A stretch of 64,000 nucleotides of DNA from assembly GCF_033842475.1 (NCBI RefSeq), contig NZ_JAWXYB010000018.1, positions 496,001 to 560,000 of the forward strand. Direction: 5' to 3'. A program made the position numbers and the translations under genes. The notes below the pieces were generated by a model. It made no database searches, was not told the DNA's origin, and was given only the letters and a program-made list of their open reading frames with translations. This document shows positions 17,991 to 26,382 of this stretch, in pieces. How positions within the stretch are numbered: position 1 is the stretch's first letter; each line of letters opens with the position of its first letter. Source of the stretch: Acidiphilium acidophilum (GTDB lineage Bacteria > Pseudomonadota > Alphaproteobacteria > Acetobacterales > Acetobacteraceae).

Positions 17991-19664
17991 ATGGAACGTC
18001 TGGTCTTTCTACTGATTATCCTCCCCCTGATTTCAGCGGGCATTGTCGGGTTCGGTCAATTCGGCCGTCGCTCGGCGGCAATAAGCATTGGCTTCAACGT
18101 CGCGGTTTTCGCGATCGCGCTGTTCCTGCTCGCCGCCAGCCTCGATGGCGTGCCGAACGGCGTGCTGCACCTCAACCCGGTATGGGGCAGCGTTCAGTTC
18201 GATCCGCTGGCCGTGCTGATGGCGGCGGTGATTTCGGGAATCGGTCTGATCGTCCATGTCTATTCCCGCCGCTATATGGCTGAGGAATCGGGTTATGCGC
18301 GTTTTTTTGCCTTGCTCGATCTCATGGTGGTGTGCCTGCTGCTGATGGTCTGCGCCGCCGATCTGCTTACCTTGGTCATTGCCTGGAACCTCATCGGCCT
18401 CGTGCTGTTCTGGCTGCTCGATCATCGACTTGCCAGCCCATCGGCCTATCGCTACGGGTTCTGGACCTTCATCACCTACCGTTTCGGCGATCTGCCTCTG
18501 GTCCTCGCCGCGCTCATCCTGCACCGGCTCTACGGTTCGTGGTCGATGGCGGTGGTCTTCGCGAAGGTCGCCGCCGACCCGACCATGACCCTTGCCGGCG
18601 GGCTGCCGGTGGCCGAAACCGTCGCGGCGCTGGTGGCTCTGTCCGCGTTTGCCCGCTCCGCGCAGTTCCTGCTCCATAACTGGCTGCCCTACACGATGGA
18701 CGGGCCCACCCCGGTTTCGGCGCTGATGCATGCCGGTATCGTCAATGCCGGGGCCTTCATCATCAACCGTTTCGCGCCCGTCTTCGTCGCCGCCGGTGTG
18801 GTTCTGCATTGGGTTTTCGTGGTCGGTCTGGTCACCGCGATTGCCGGTTCGCTGCTGATGCTCGCGCAGAACGACATCAAGAAATCACTGGGCTATTCCA
18901 CGATGGGCCAGATGGGCTTCATGATCATGGAATGCGGTGTCGGCGCGTTTTCCCTCGCGATCTTTCATCTGATCGCGCACGGACTGTTCAAGGCGACGCT
19001 GTTCCTCAGTTCCGGCAGTGCCATCAACCAGGCCCGCGCGGATGACGGCGTGCCGAAGAGCGAGTTGTATACCTTCGTCGTCGAACGCCGCCCCACCGCC
19101 TATCGCCAGCCCTGGCAATTGATGGCGCTGATCACGCTGGCGGTGCCCGCCGGCATCCTGCTGATCGCGCACTGGCTGGTCGGCGCCGGAATCCTCGCCG
19201 AGCAGGGGGCGATCGTGCTGCTGTTCTTCGGCTGGATCACCGGCGCGCAGTTGCTGTTCTCGATCCATCGGATGGATTCGGAAAACCCGTGGCGGATGGT
19301 CAGCCTCGCGGTCATTTCGCTCGTGGTGATCGTGCTGGGATACACCTTCATCAGCCACGCGTTCGACCTGTTCCTTTACCCGGATGCCGCGTTCCGCCGC
19401 GCGATTTTCAGCGCCGCCGCGATCAGCCCGGTCGCGTTCGACGGTGTCGTCGTCCTTGTGACACTCGTCATCGTCGCGGGGTGGATTCTTGCCTACCGTG
19501 CCACCCATCAGGACAAGGAAAGCGATGATCGCACCACGCGATCCTGGCTGATCTACTACGCTCTGATCTCGCGGGAGTTCTATATCGCCGATCTGTACGC
19601 CGCCGCCTCACGCGGCGTGCTCAGCGCCTCCCGTCGGGTCAATCTGTGGCTGCGGTGGGTGTGA
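17991..19664 (+). CDS. dabB: DabB, proton-channel-like membrane subunit of the DAB inorganic-carbon pump
   Basis: A 557-residue polytopic membrane protein of the NuoL/MrpA (NADH-quinone/antiporter) family with a dozen or more hydrophobic segments. Characteristic stretches are HNWLPYTMDGPTPVSALMHA, with conserved polar residues in the channel half, and DIKKSLGYSTMGQMGFM. In the known DAB complexes it couples the proton or cation gradient to CO2 hydration by DabA. It has no other complex I genes near it; its partner dabA lies two genes downstream. It starts the operon right after cbbR. Confidence 0.92.
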   Translation: MERLVFLLIILPLISAGIVGFGQFGRRSAAISIGFNVAVFAIALFLLAASLDGVPNGVLHLNPVWGSVQFDPLAVLMAAVISGIGLIVHVYSRRYMAEESGYARFFALLDLMVVCLLLMVCAADLLTLVIAWNLIGLVLFWLLDHRLASPSAYRYGFWTFITYRFGDLPLVLAALILHRLYGSWSMAVVFAKVAADPTMTLAGGLPVAETVAALVALSAFARSAQFLLHNWLPYTMDGPTPVSALMHAGIVNAGAFIINRFAPVFVAAGVVLHWVFVVGLVTAIAGSLLMLAQNDIKKSLGYSTMGQMGFMIMECGVGAFSLAIFHLIAHGLFKATLFLSSGSAINQARADDGVPKSELYTFVVERRPTAYRQPWQLMALITLAVPAGILLIAHWLVGAGILAEQGAIVLLFFGWITGAQLLFSIHRMDSENPWRMVSLAVISLVVIVLGYTFISHAFDLFLYPDAAFRRAIFSAAAISPVAFDGVVVLVTLVIVAGWILAYRATHQDKESDDRTTRSWLIYYALISREFYIADLYAAASRGVLSASRRVNLWLRWV

Positions 19665-19665
19665 G

Positions 19666-20421
19666 ATGTCACTGATCGCCGCCCTGCCTGCCGCGGTTTT
19701 CCTGCCGCTGTTTCCTCTCAGTGCGCTCTTCGTTCTGCTGTTCTGCCGGGTCCGCGACCTGAGCCTCCGCGCTTTGGCCATCCTGCTCTGGCCGCAGATC
19801 GGCCTGATGCTCGCGAGTTTTGCCGCGCCATCGCCGGCACTGCGGATCTGGGCGCTGCTCACCGCCCTGTTATACGCCTGGCGTGCATTGAGCGTGCAGG
19901 AACTCGACCGCTGGATCGCCTTCATCGCGGTCTCGGCTTGGTCGCTGCTGTGGGTCGGCTGGGGGGCGCGGTATGATCTGGCGGGCATGCGTCTGCTGGG
20001 TCTGGAATTCTCGCTCAGCCTTCTCGCGCCGATGCTGGTCAATGCGCTGCTCGGGCGCCGGGTCGGCGTCGCTTATGCCGGATTGAACCACGGCCTGCCC
20101 GACGTCGCGCCACGACTCGCGGGCTTCCTGGTCGTCGGCGTGTTGGCCGCCGTCGCCACGCCGCCATTTCCGTCCTTCTTTGCCGTTCTCGGCATTCTTC
20201 ACACCGCTGCCCCCGGCATGGCGGTGGGGATTTGCGCGGTCTGGCTGCTCTGGTCATGGACGGCGCTTCGCCTGCTCGAAGGGTTCATTACCAGAAGGTG
20301 GACATTGCCCCGCCGGATCGCCGATCTCGAACGCGCCACGAGCATGGCCCTTGCGCTTTTTTTCCTGGTCATCTGCGTGCTGGCGCTGGGGCTCAGCAAT
20401 GCGAGCCTTGCCGCCCTATGA
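19666..20421 (+). CDS. Unnamed membrane protein between dabB and dabA
   Basis: A 251-residue, very hydrophobic protein with about seven predicted membrane segments and no soluble domain. It starts one base after the dabB stop and ends 36 bases before dabA, so it is almost certainly part of the same complex or operon. The segment LAAVATPPFPSFFAVLGIL is reminiscent of the later helices of NuoM/NuoN-type antiporter subunits, so it may be a truncated antiporter-like subunit; this is a weak resemblance judged by eye. It is not needed in the minimal two-component DAB system described in the literature. Confidence 0.7.
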   Translation: MSLIAALPAAVFLPLFPLSALFVLLFCRVRDLSLRALAILLWPQIGLMLASFAAPSPALRIWALLTALLYAWRALSVQELDRWIAFIAVSAWSLLWVGWGARYDLAGMRLLGLEFSLSLLAPMLVNALLGRRVGVAYAGLNHGLPDVAPRLAGFLVVGVLAAVATPPFPSFFAVLGILHTAAPGMAVGICAVWLLWSWTALRLLEGFITRRWTLPRRIADLERATSMALALFFLVICVLALGLSNASLAAL

Positions 20422-20457
20422 TCAGGAGTCGATGACCGAAATGGGACAGGATGAACC

Positions 20458-23400
20458 ATGACCCTACCTCTGGCCGATACTCTCAAACTGCGCGCCATGG
20501 TCTATGTCGCCGGCGAGCCGATCGCGTTTTTCTGGCCGATGCGCAATTTCATCCATCACAACCCGCTTCATGGTCTCGAAGGCCTCGCTTTCGAGGACGC
20601 CGTCGCGCGGGGTGAAACTCTGTTCCACGCGCGCGGTTTTCTCAAGCGGCGCGAATATCAGCGATACGTGGCCGAAGGGGCGATCGATGATGAGGAACTC
20701 CGCCGCCAGATCCGCACGTTCGTAGCGAGCCACGATCTGCCGCCCGGGATCGATTGGGAGCGGGCCTTCCACCGCCTGCTTACCGGCGTTGCCGACCCCA
20801 TCGCTCTCCCGGTCGAGATCGCGACGCCCGCCTGCATTCGGTCCGCGCTGCGGGGCGACGCCATTGCCGATACCCTGGTCGATAAATGGACCCTGATCGG
20901 CCGGATGCAGGCGCAACTGGGTGGCGACACGCCGCTATGCGAGGCGATCGATGCGCTCTACGGCACCCAGATCAGCGCAACCCTCGACGATCTGCTGATC
21001 AAGAGCTGCCTCGATTTTTTTGACGAAGGCCAGTCGACCATGGCGATGCCCGGGCGCGAGCAGGGGTTCTTCCGGGCCTGGAGCCGTCTCTCGCGGCACA
21101 ATCTCAAGATGTTCCTGCGCGGCCTGCACATCGACAAGGTTCTCCAGGGCATCGAGACCCCGGAAGGCATGATTGCGCGCGCCATGCGCGCTCAGGGCGT
21201 GCCGGAGGAACACTGGGTCGGCAATTTCACTCGCGAACTGGCGCGCCTGCACGGCTGGGCCGGCTTCATCCGCTGGCGTCAGAACGCAAGGAACTATTAC
21301 TGGGCGCAGCAATACCCTGCCGATCTGGTCGATTTTCTGGCGGTGCGCGAAGCTCTGGTGCTTGCGCTCCTGAAGGAGGAGCATCAGCCCGGGATGCCGG
21401 CCACCGCGCCTGAACTCGCGACGATGCTCGATCAGCGCCCCTACGAGGTGTTTCTTCGCCTGCAATACCATTCCGGCAACGTGCTGCCCGAACTCGCGCA
21501 TCGCATTCACGACACCATTCTGCGCGGCGACACGCCGGACATCCGGCGGCTGTTCGACCGGTACACCCGGCTTCTGCGGGCGGACGAAGCGCAGCGATCC
21601 GCCGGCGCGTTGAAAACCTGGGGCGATGCCGCCGGGATCACGCCGGCCCTTCAAAATCTTGATGAACCCGCCTTCTCCAAGCTGCTCACCGCGCTGCGCG
21701 CGTTCGAAGCCGGGGAGGGGATGATCTGGCTGCGCGCGATGGAATCCCACGCGATCGGGCAATTCGGCCGGGGCATCGACACCGGCAGCCCCAAACCGCG
21801 GGAGAAGCGCCCGTTCGCGCAGGCGCTGTTCTGTATCGATACCCGCTCCGAGCGCATCCGCCGTCATTTCGAGACCATCGGCGATTACCAGACCTTCGGC
21901 ATCGCGGGGTTTTTCGGCGTGCCGATCAGCCTGCTCGAACTCGGCAAAGGTAACGAGGCGCATCTCTGCCCGGCCATTGTCACGCCGCGCAACCTCGTGC
22001 TGGAAATGCACGTGAGCGAGCCGATGGATGAGACGGTCGCGGGTGTTCTCGCCGAGGCGCTGCACGAGTTGAAGAACTCCATTCTGACGCCGTTTGCGAC
22101 CGTCGAAGCGATCGGGCTGCTGTTCGGGTTCGACCTGATCGGCAAGACGATGGCGCCGGTTGCGTATCAGCGCTGGCGCGGCAAGTTGTTCGCCGACCCG
22201 GCGCCCACGCGGCTGCTGCTGGACAAGCTCAGCCGTGAACAGGCCGATTCGATCCTGCGTGCGGTGCAGCGGGAAATCATCGTCAAGGCGATCCAGCACG
22301 AGCTCGGCCTGCCGCCCGAACGCATCCCCGATGAAATCGTGCGCGATCTGCGTGAAGCCGCGTTGCGCCGTCTCGACCCTGACCAGGCCCTCGCTGTTAG
22401 CCTCGGGCTCGATCCGCCCGGCCTCGACGCCTTCATCGAGCGTCTGCGCCGCGCCTACCGGATCAACCGCCAGTTCAGCCGGCTTCAGCTCGAACGCCTC
22501 GGCCGGATCGGGTTCACGCTCGGCGAACAGGCCCATTTCGTCGGTCAGGCGCTGCGCTCGATCGGGCTGACCGAAGGGTTTTCGCGCTTCGTCCTGCTCG
22601 TCGGCCATGCCAGCGTGTCGGACAACAACCCCTATGAGTCGGCGTTGGACTGCGGGGCCTGCGGCGGTGCCAGCGGCAGCCACAATGCCCGCGTCCTCGC
22701 GCAGATGGCCAACAAGGTCGATGTCCGCCGTCGCCTGCGCGAACAGGGCATCGACATTCCCGAAGACGTCGTTTTCATCGGTGCCCTGCACAACACGGTC
22801 ACCGATGATATCACCCTGACCGATCGCGAACTCATTCCGCCAGCCCACCTGCTTTACCTCGATCGTCTCAACAAGGGGTTGACCGCCGCGAGCCGTCTCT
22901 GCGCCCAGGAACGCATCGCCACCCTCCTGCCCGAGACGGCGAAGCGGCCCGGCACCGGCGCGGCGCGGCGCATGGCCCTGCGCAACGCGGTCGACTGGTC
23001 GCAGGTACGCCCCGAATGGGGTCTCTCGCGCAACACTTACTTCATCATCGGCCGGCGCCACCTGACCCAGAAGCTGAAATTCGACGGTCGCGCGTTCCTT
23101 CACTCCTATGACTGGCGGATCGATCCGAAACGGCGGCTGCTGGAATCGATCATCACGGGTCCGTTGGTGGTCGGGCAATGGATCAACATGGAGCATTATT
23201 TTTCCGCGGTCGATAACGAAGCCTATGGCAGCGGCAGCAAAGTCTATCATAACGTGGCCGGGCGCTTCGGGGTTATGACCGGTAATCTGGGCGATCTGCG
23301 CACCGGCCTGCCGGCGCAGACCGTCCTGCGTGATGGCCGCCCCTATCACGACCCGATCCGGCTGATTGCGGTGATCGACGCACCCGTCGCGCATGCCCGC

Positions 23401-23583
23401 GCCGCCGTGGAGGGCGTTGTGGCGGTGAGGCGGCTGGTCCAGAATGGGTGGATCCGCCTGCTCATCGTCGATACCGAGGGTGATCTCCTCAGCCTTTACC
23501 TCGAAGGCGGCGAATGGCGCGACCAGAGGCTCGACACCAGAACAATTCAATCTCTCGCAACCGGGGAACCGATCACGGCATGA
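20458..23583 (+). CDS. dabA: DabA, carbonic anhydrase-like subunit of the DAB pump (DUF2309)
   Basis: A 1,041-residue cytosolic protein of the DUF2309/UPF0753 family. The predicted zinc site is complete: Cys459 and Asp461 in LFCIDTRSER, His717 in VGHASVSDNN and Cys732 in LDCGACGG. The last two are 15 residues apart, as in characterised DabA. It is thought to hydrate CO2 unidirectionally to bicarbonate, driven by DabB, and so raise cytosolic bicarbonate for the carboxysome. It is much longer than the roughly 830-residue DabA2 type and probably belongs to the long DabA1-like branch. It overlaps the PII-like gene by 4 bases. Confidence 0.95.
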   Translation: MTLPLADTLKLRAMVYVAGEPIAFFWPMRNFIHHNPLHGLEGLAFEDAVARGETLFHARGFLKRREYQRYVAEGAIDDEELRRQIRTFVASHDLPPGIDWERAFHRLLTGVADPIALPVEIATPACIRSALRGDAIADTLVDKWTLIGRMQAQLGGDTPLCEAIDALYGTQISATLDDLLIKSCLDFFDEGQSTMAMPGREQGFFRAWSRLSRHNLKMFLRGLHIDKVLQGIETPEGMIARAMRAQGVPEEHWVGNFTRELARLHGWAGFIRWRQNARNYYWAQQYPADLVDFLAVREALVLALLKEEHQPGMPATAPELATMLDQRPYEVFLRLQYHSGNVLPELAHRIHDTILRGDTPDIRRLFDRYTRLLRADEAQRSAGALKTWGDAAGITPALQNLDEPAFSKLLTALRAFEAGEGMIWLRAMESHAIGQFGRGIDTGSPKPREKRPFAQALFCIDTRSERIRRHFETIGDYQTFGIAGFFGVPISLLELGKGNEAHLCPAIVTPRNLVLEMHVSEPMDETVAGVLAEALHELKNSILTPFATVEAIGLLFGFDLIGKTMAPVAYQRWRGKLFADPAPTRLLLDKLSREQADSILRAVQREIIVKAIQHELGLPPERIPDEIVRDLREAALRRLDPDQALAVSLGLDPPGLDAFIERLRRAYRINRQFSRLQLERLGRIGFTLGEQAHFVGQALRSIGLTEGFSRFVLLVGHASVSDNNPYESALDCGACGGASGSHNARVLAQMANKVDVRRRLREQGIDIPEDVVFIGALHNTVTDDITLTDRELIPPAHLLYLDRLNKGLTAASRLCAQERIATLLPETAKRPGTGAARRMALRNAVDWSQVRPEWGLSRNTYFIIGRRHLTQKLKFDGRAFLHSYDWRIDPKRRLLESIITGPLVVGQWINMEHYFSAVDNEAYGSGSKVYHNVAGRFGVMTGNLGDLRTGLPAQTVLRDGRPYHDPIRLIAVIDAPVAHARAAVEGVVAVRRLVQNGWIRLLIVDTEGDLLSLYLEGGEWRDQRLDTRTIQSLATGEPITA

Positions 23584-23906
23584 ACAATTTCCAGCTCAGC
23601 ACCCTGAAGAAACTCGAAATCATCCTCGAGGGCGAACACCTCGCCTTCGCGACCGACCTGCTCGACCGGGCGAACGTCAAAGGCTACACCATCGTCAATC
23701 ACCTCTCGGGCAAAGGCAGTCACGGCTTCCACGAGGGTCACGTGATGTTCAATGAAGACTCCGTCCTCGTCATGCTGATCACCGCGGTTCCCGAGGAACT
23801 GGTTCAGCCCCTCATCGAAGGGTTCAATCCGTTCTTCAGCCAGCACTCCGGCGTCATTTTCATCTCGGACATCCAGGTGAGCCGCCTGATCAAGTTCAAG
23901 GATTAG
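23580..23906 (+). CDS. PII-like signalling protein of the carbon-uptake operon
   Basis: A 108-residue protein with the ferredoxin-like PII fold judged by pattern (KKLEIILEGEHLAFATDLLDRANVKGYTIV, and SGKGSHGF in the T-loop region). It lacks the uridylylated Tyr of GlnB and is therefore of the CPII/SbtB-like kind, known next to bicarbonate transporters and carboxysome genes, where members bind adenine nucleotides and in one case bicarbonate. Its ATG overlaps the dabA stop by 4 bases. A role in gating or sensing for the DAB pump is inference from this coupling. Confidence 0.85.
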   Translation: MNNFQLSTLKKLEIILEGEHLAFATDLLDRANVKGYTIVNHLSGKGSHGFHEGHVMFNEDSVLVMLITAVPEELVQPLIEGFNPFFSQHSGVIFISDIQVSRLIKFKD

Positions 23907-23927
23907 ACTGATCTCGAAACGTCGTCG

Positions 23928-25463
23928 CTACTGCCGTCGCGGTGCCCGCAGCAGCACCAGCGCCATCAGCGCGGCACCGACGCACAGATAGGCCGAGAGG
24001 CGGAGGGCGTTGTCGAGGCTCCAGGTTTCGGCGACGATATGGGCCTGATGGTCGAGCAAAGCGATGACGCTGTCGTGCGAGAGGCCGTGGTGCTGCATCC
24101 GGTCGATCCAGGCCTGGGTGGCGGCGTGGGGCATGTCGCCGCGCATGTTGTCCTGGATATGGGCGGTTTCGCGCTGCCATAGCGTGGTCAGCAAGGTCAC
24201 GCCGAGATTGGCGCTGGAGACCCGGATGAAGTTCGACGTGGTGGAGGCGATCGCGAGTTCTTCGGGTGCCGCGTCCGACAGGACGATCATGGTGAGGGGC
24301 ACGAACAGCATGCCGACCGCGATACCCTGGATCAGTTCGCTGATGACGGTTGCGCTCAGCCCGACTTCGGGGTCGAAGAAGGCGAGCGCATAGGCGCTGG
24401 CGTAGATCAGGAAGCAGAAGACGGCGAGCAGGCGCAGGCTGAATAATTTCGTCAACCGGCTCATCATCGCCGCCATCGGGATGGCGGTCGCGGCGAGCGG
24501 GACCAGCAGCACGCCGCCCCACCAGCCGTTATAGCCGAGGTCGGTTTCCGACCAGAGCGGCAGGATCGAACTCCAGCCCACGAAGATCGACCAGCCGAGG
24601 CAGAGGAGCAGCAGGCCGAAGCCGAAATTGCGCCGGGCGAGGTAGCGCAGTTGGAGCAGCGGCACCGGTTCGAACAATTCCCAGATCACGAACAGCACGA
24701 GAAGCACGGCGGCGAGCAGGGCGACGTGGCTGATGAAGACCGAGCGGAACCAGCCGAATTGTTCGCCCTGGTCGAGCACGATCTGCAGGGCGATCAGCCC
24801 CGGCCAGAGCAGGATCAGGCCGACGATGTCGAATTTGGGCGGGCGGGATGTCGGTTTGTCGGCGGGGAGCGAGATCTGGACCAAGGCGACCGCGACGGCG
24901 CACATCGGGATCGCGAGCCAGAAGATATCGAGCCATGAGTAGTTGGTCGCGAGCCAGCCGCCGAATGCCGGGCCGAGGAAGAACGGGATCAGCATGATGT
25001 TGCTCCAGAGCGCGGTTGCCAGCGTCTGGTGGCGTTTGGGGTAGTTGGTCAGCAGCAGGGTCTGGACCAGCGGGACGAGGATGCCCGCCGAGATCCCCTG
25101 GATCGATCGTGCGATCAGCATCAGCATGAGCGATTTGACCACGATCGCCATGAAGCAGCTTGCGGCGAGGGTGATCATCGCGAGGATGAACAAGCGTTTG
25201 AGGCCGAATTTTTTGGAGAACCACGGCATCAACGCGATGCCGAGCGCCCAGTGGACGAGGAAATACGTGAGGGTCCAGAGTGCATGATCGCTGCTGGTCG
25301 CGAGCGTGCCGGCGACGTAGGGGTAGATGCTCTGAAGCGCACCGCCGGTAAAGGAGCCCATGCCGAGGCCGAGGCCGAGGCCGAAGGTCATTGGCACCAG
25401 CGCGACTTTGGCGGGCCCTCCGGCGCTGCGCGCTGGTCGGTCGGCGATCGATGAGGCAGACAT
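23928..25463 (-). CDS. MFS transporter, DHA2 (EmrB/QacA) family
   Basis: A 511-residue major facilitator protein with about 14 predicted membrane helices. It has GIALMPWFSKKFGLKRLF (motif A region) and MLIARSIQGISAGILVPLVQTLL (motif B/C region) as in EmrB-type drug exporters. The substrate is unknown. No EmrA partner is adjacent. Candidate starts are 25463 and 25484; the shorter is preferred because a long inverted repeat covers 25477-25487 and would otherwise be inside the coding region. It is convergent with the PII-like gene, with only 21 bases between the stops. Confidence 0.85.
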   Translation of the reverse strand: MSASSIADRPARSAGGPAKVALVPMTFGLGLGLGMGSFTGGALQSIYPYVAGTLATSSDHALWTLTYFLVHWALGIALMPWFSKKFGLKRLFILAMITLAASCFMAIVVKSLMLMLIARSIQGISAGILVPLVQTLLLTNYPKRHQTLATALWSNIMLIPFFLGPAFGGWLATNYSWLDIFWLAIPMCAVAVALVQISLPADKPTSRPPKFDIVGLILLWPGLIALQIVLDQGEQFGWFRSVFISHVALLAAVLLVLFVIWELFEPVPLLQLRYLARRNFGFGLLLLCLGWSIFVGWSSILPLWSETDLGYNGWWGGVLLVPLAATAIPMAAMMSRLTKLFSLRLLAVFCFLIYASAYALAFFDPEVGLSATVISELIQGIAVGMLFVPLTMIVLSDAAPEELAIASTTSNFIRVSSANLGVTLLTTLWQRETAHIQDNMRGDMPHAATQAWIDRMQHHGLSHDSVIALLDHQAHIVAETWSLDNALRLSAYLCVGAALMALVLLRAPRRQ

Positions 25464-25476
25464 GCTGGCATAATCG

Positions 25477-25540
25477 CCGATCATGCGACGCCTGCATAGG
25501 CAGGGCCGCATGATCGGTCAGGATATCACTTATGCAGGCG
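25477..25540. promoter_or_regulatory. Two interleaved perfect inverted repeats upstream of the MFS gene
   Basis: CCGATCATGCG (25477-25487) pairs with CGCATGATCGG (25507-25517), an 11-bp perfect arm. CGCCTGCATA (25489-25498) pairs with TATGCAGGCG (25531-25540), a 10-bp perfect arm. The two are interlaced, so they can form alternative hairpins or a pseudoknot as RNA, or two operators as DNA. They lie 14 bases upstream of the preferred MFS start. Confidence 0.7.
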
Positions 25541-25563
25541 CGACCCCTCGACGGCGCGAATCG

Positions 25564-26328
25564 TCATGGATGCTGGCCACCGGGGCCACCGGGGCCACCG
25601 GGGCCACCGGGGCCGCCTTGGGGACCGCCTTGGGGACCACCATGTCCTTGTGGACCATGACCTTGTGGCCCGTGTCCCTGAGGCCCATGCCCTTGGGGCC
25701 CACGCCCCTGCGGGCCGGGTCCTTGCGGTCCGTGTCCCTGGGGTCCGCCCCGGGGTGGTCCACCCTGCGGACCGTGTCCCTGCGGACCGCCATGCTGGAA
25801 TCCGCCTTGGGGACCGTGCATCGGCCCATGTTGCATCGGACCATGCTGGTAGCCGCCATGCGGACCTGGATGTCCGCCGGGGGGCACGAAGGCCGGACGC
25901 CAGTGCGGAATCGGGCCACCCGGACGATAATGCGGCGCACCGGGGTAGCGGCCGGGCCGTCCGATCCGCAGACCGGAGAAGAACCTGTCGGGCGGCGGCG
26001 GCGGGGGAGCGCCGTAGGGCGGGCGCGGCGGGCGGGGAATGCCGGGCGGCGGCGGCGGCGGCGGCGCATAGTAATACTGGTAATATTGCGAAGGGTAATA
26101 ATACCACATGATATATTGTGCGTAGAGAGACTGCGAATAGTAGCGGCGATAATAGGGCGGCGGTGCCCAGTACCCGACATTGTAGCCCGGGGAGCCGAAA
26201 CTGAAGTTCAATGAAATGCTCTGAGCCGAGGCCTGCGGCACCGGCCCGGCAATGCCTGCCAGAACGGAGCCCGCGAGCGCGATGCTGCCAAGCCAGATCA
26301 CGCGGCGCGAAAGACGATTATTGGGCAT
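25564..26328 (-). CDS. Secreted Gly/Pro/His/Gln repeat protein
   Basis: A 254-residue exported protein of unknown function. The signal peptide (residues 1 to about 35) ends in PQASA before QSISLNF. Next comes a Tyr-rich region (YYRRYYSQ, YYPSQYYQYYY), then proline runs (PPPPPPPG), then a C-terminal half of about 90 residues made of HGPQG-type repeats ending in GGPGGPGGPGGQHP. The composition suggests a disordered, possibly metal-binding or surface-matrix protein; this is inference. Imperfect 15-base and 9-base DNA repeats underlie the tail, so its length may vary by slippage. It is followed on the same strand by the MFS gene. Confidence 0.75.
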   Translation of the reverse strand: MPNNRLSRRVIWLGSIALAGSVLAGIAGPVPQASAQSISLNFSFGSPGYNVGYWAPPPYYRRYYSQSLYAQYIMWYYYPSQYYQYYYAPPPPPPPGIPRPPRPPYGAPPPPPPDRFFSGLRIGRPGRYPGAPHYRPGGPIPHWRPAFVPPGGHPGPHGGYQHGPMQHGPMHGPQGGFQHGGPQGHGPQGGPPRGGPQGHGPQGPGPQGRGPQGHGPQGHGPQGHGPQGHGGPQGGPQGGPGGPGGPGGPGGQHP

Positions 26329-26382
26329 CGGCGTTATCCTTACGGTTATTCGATCGTTACATGGTCAGCCGATATCATGGCA

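Noticed and set aside
20935-23550. Long minus-strand open frame opposite dabA (about 871 codons)
   Set aside because: Antisense of a conserved gene with an intact zinc site; no plausible product or ribosome-binding site.
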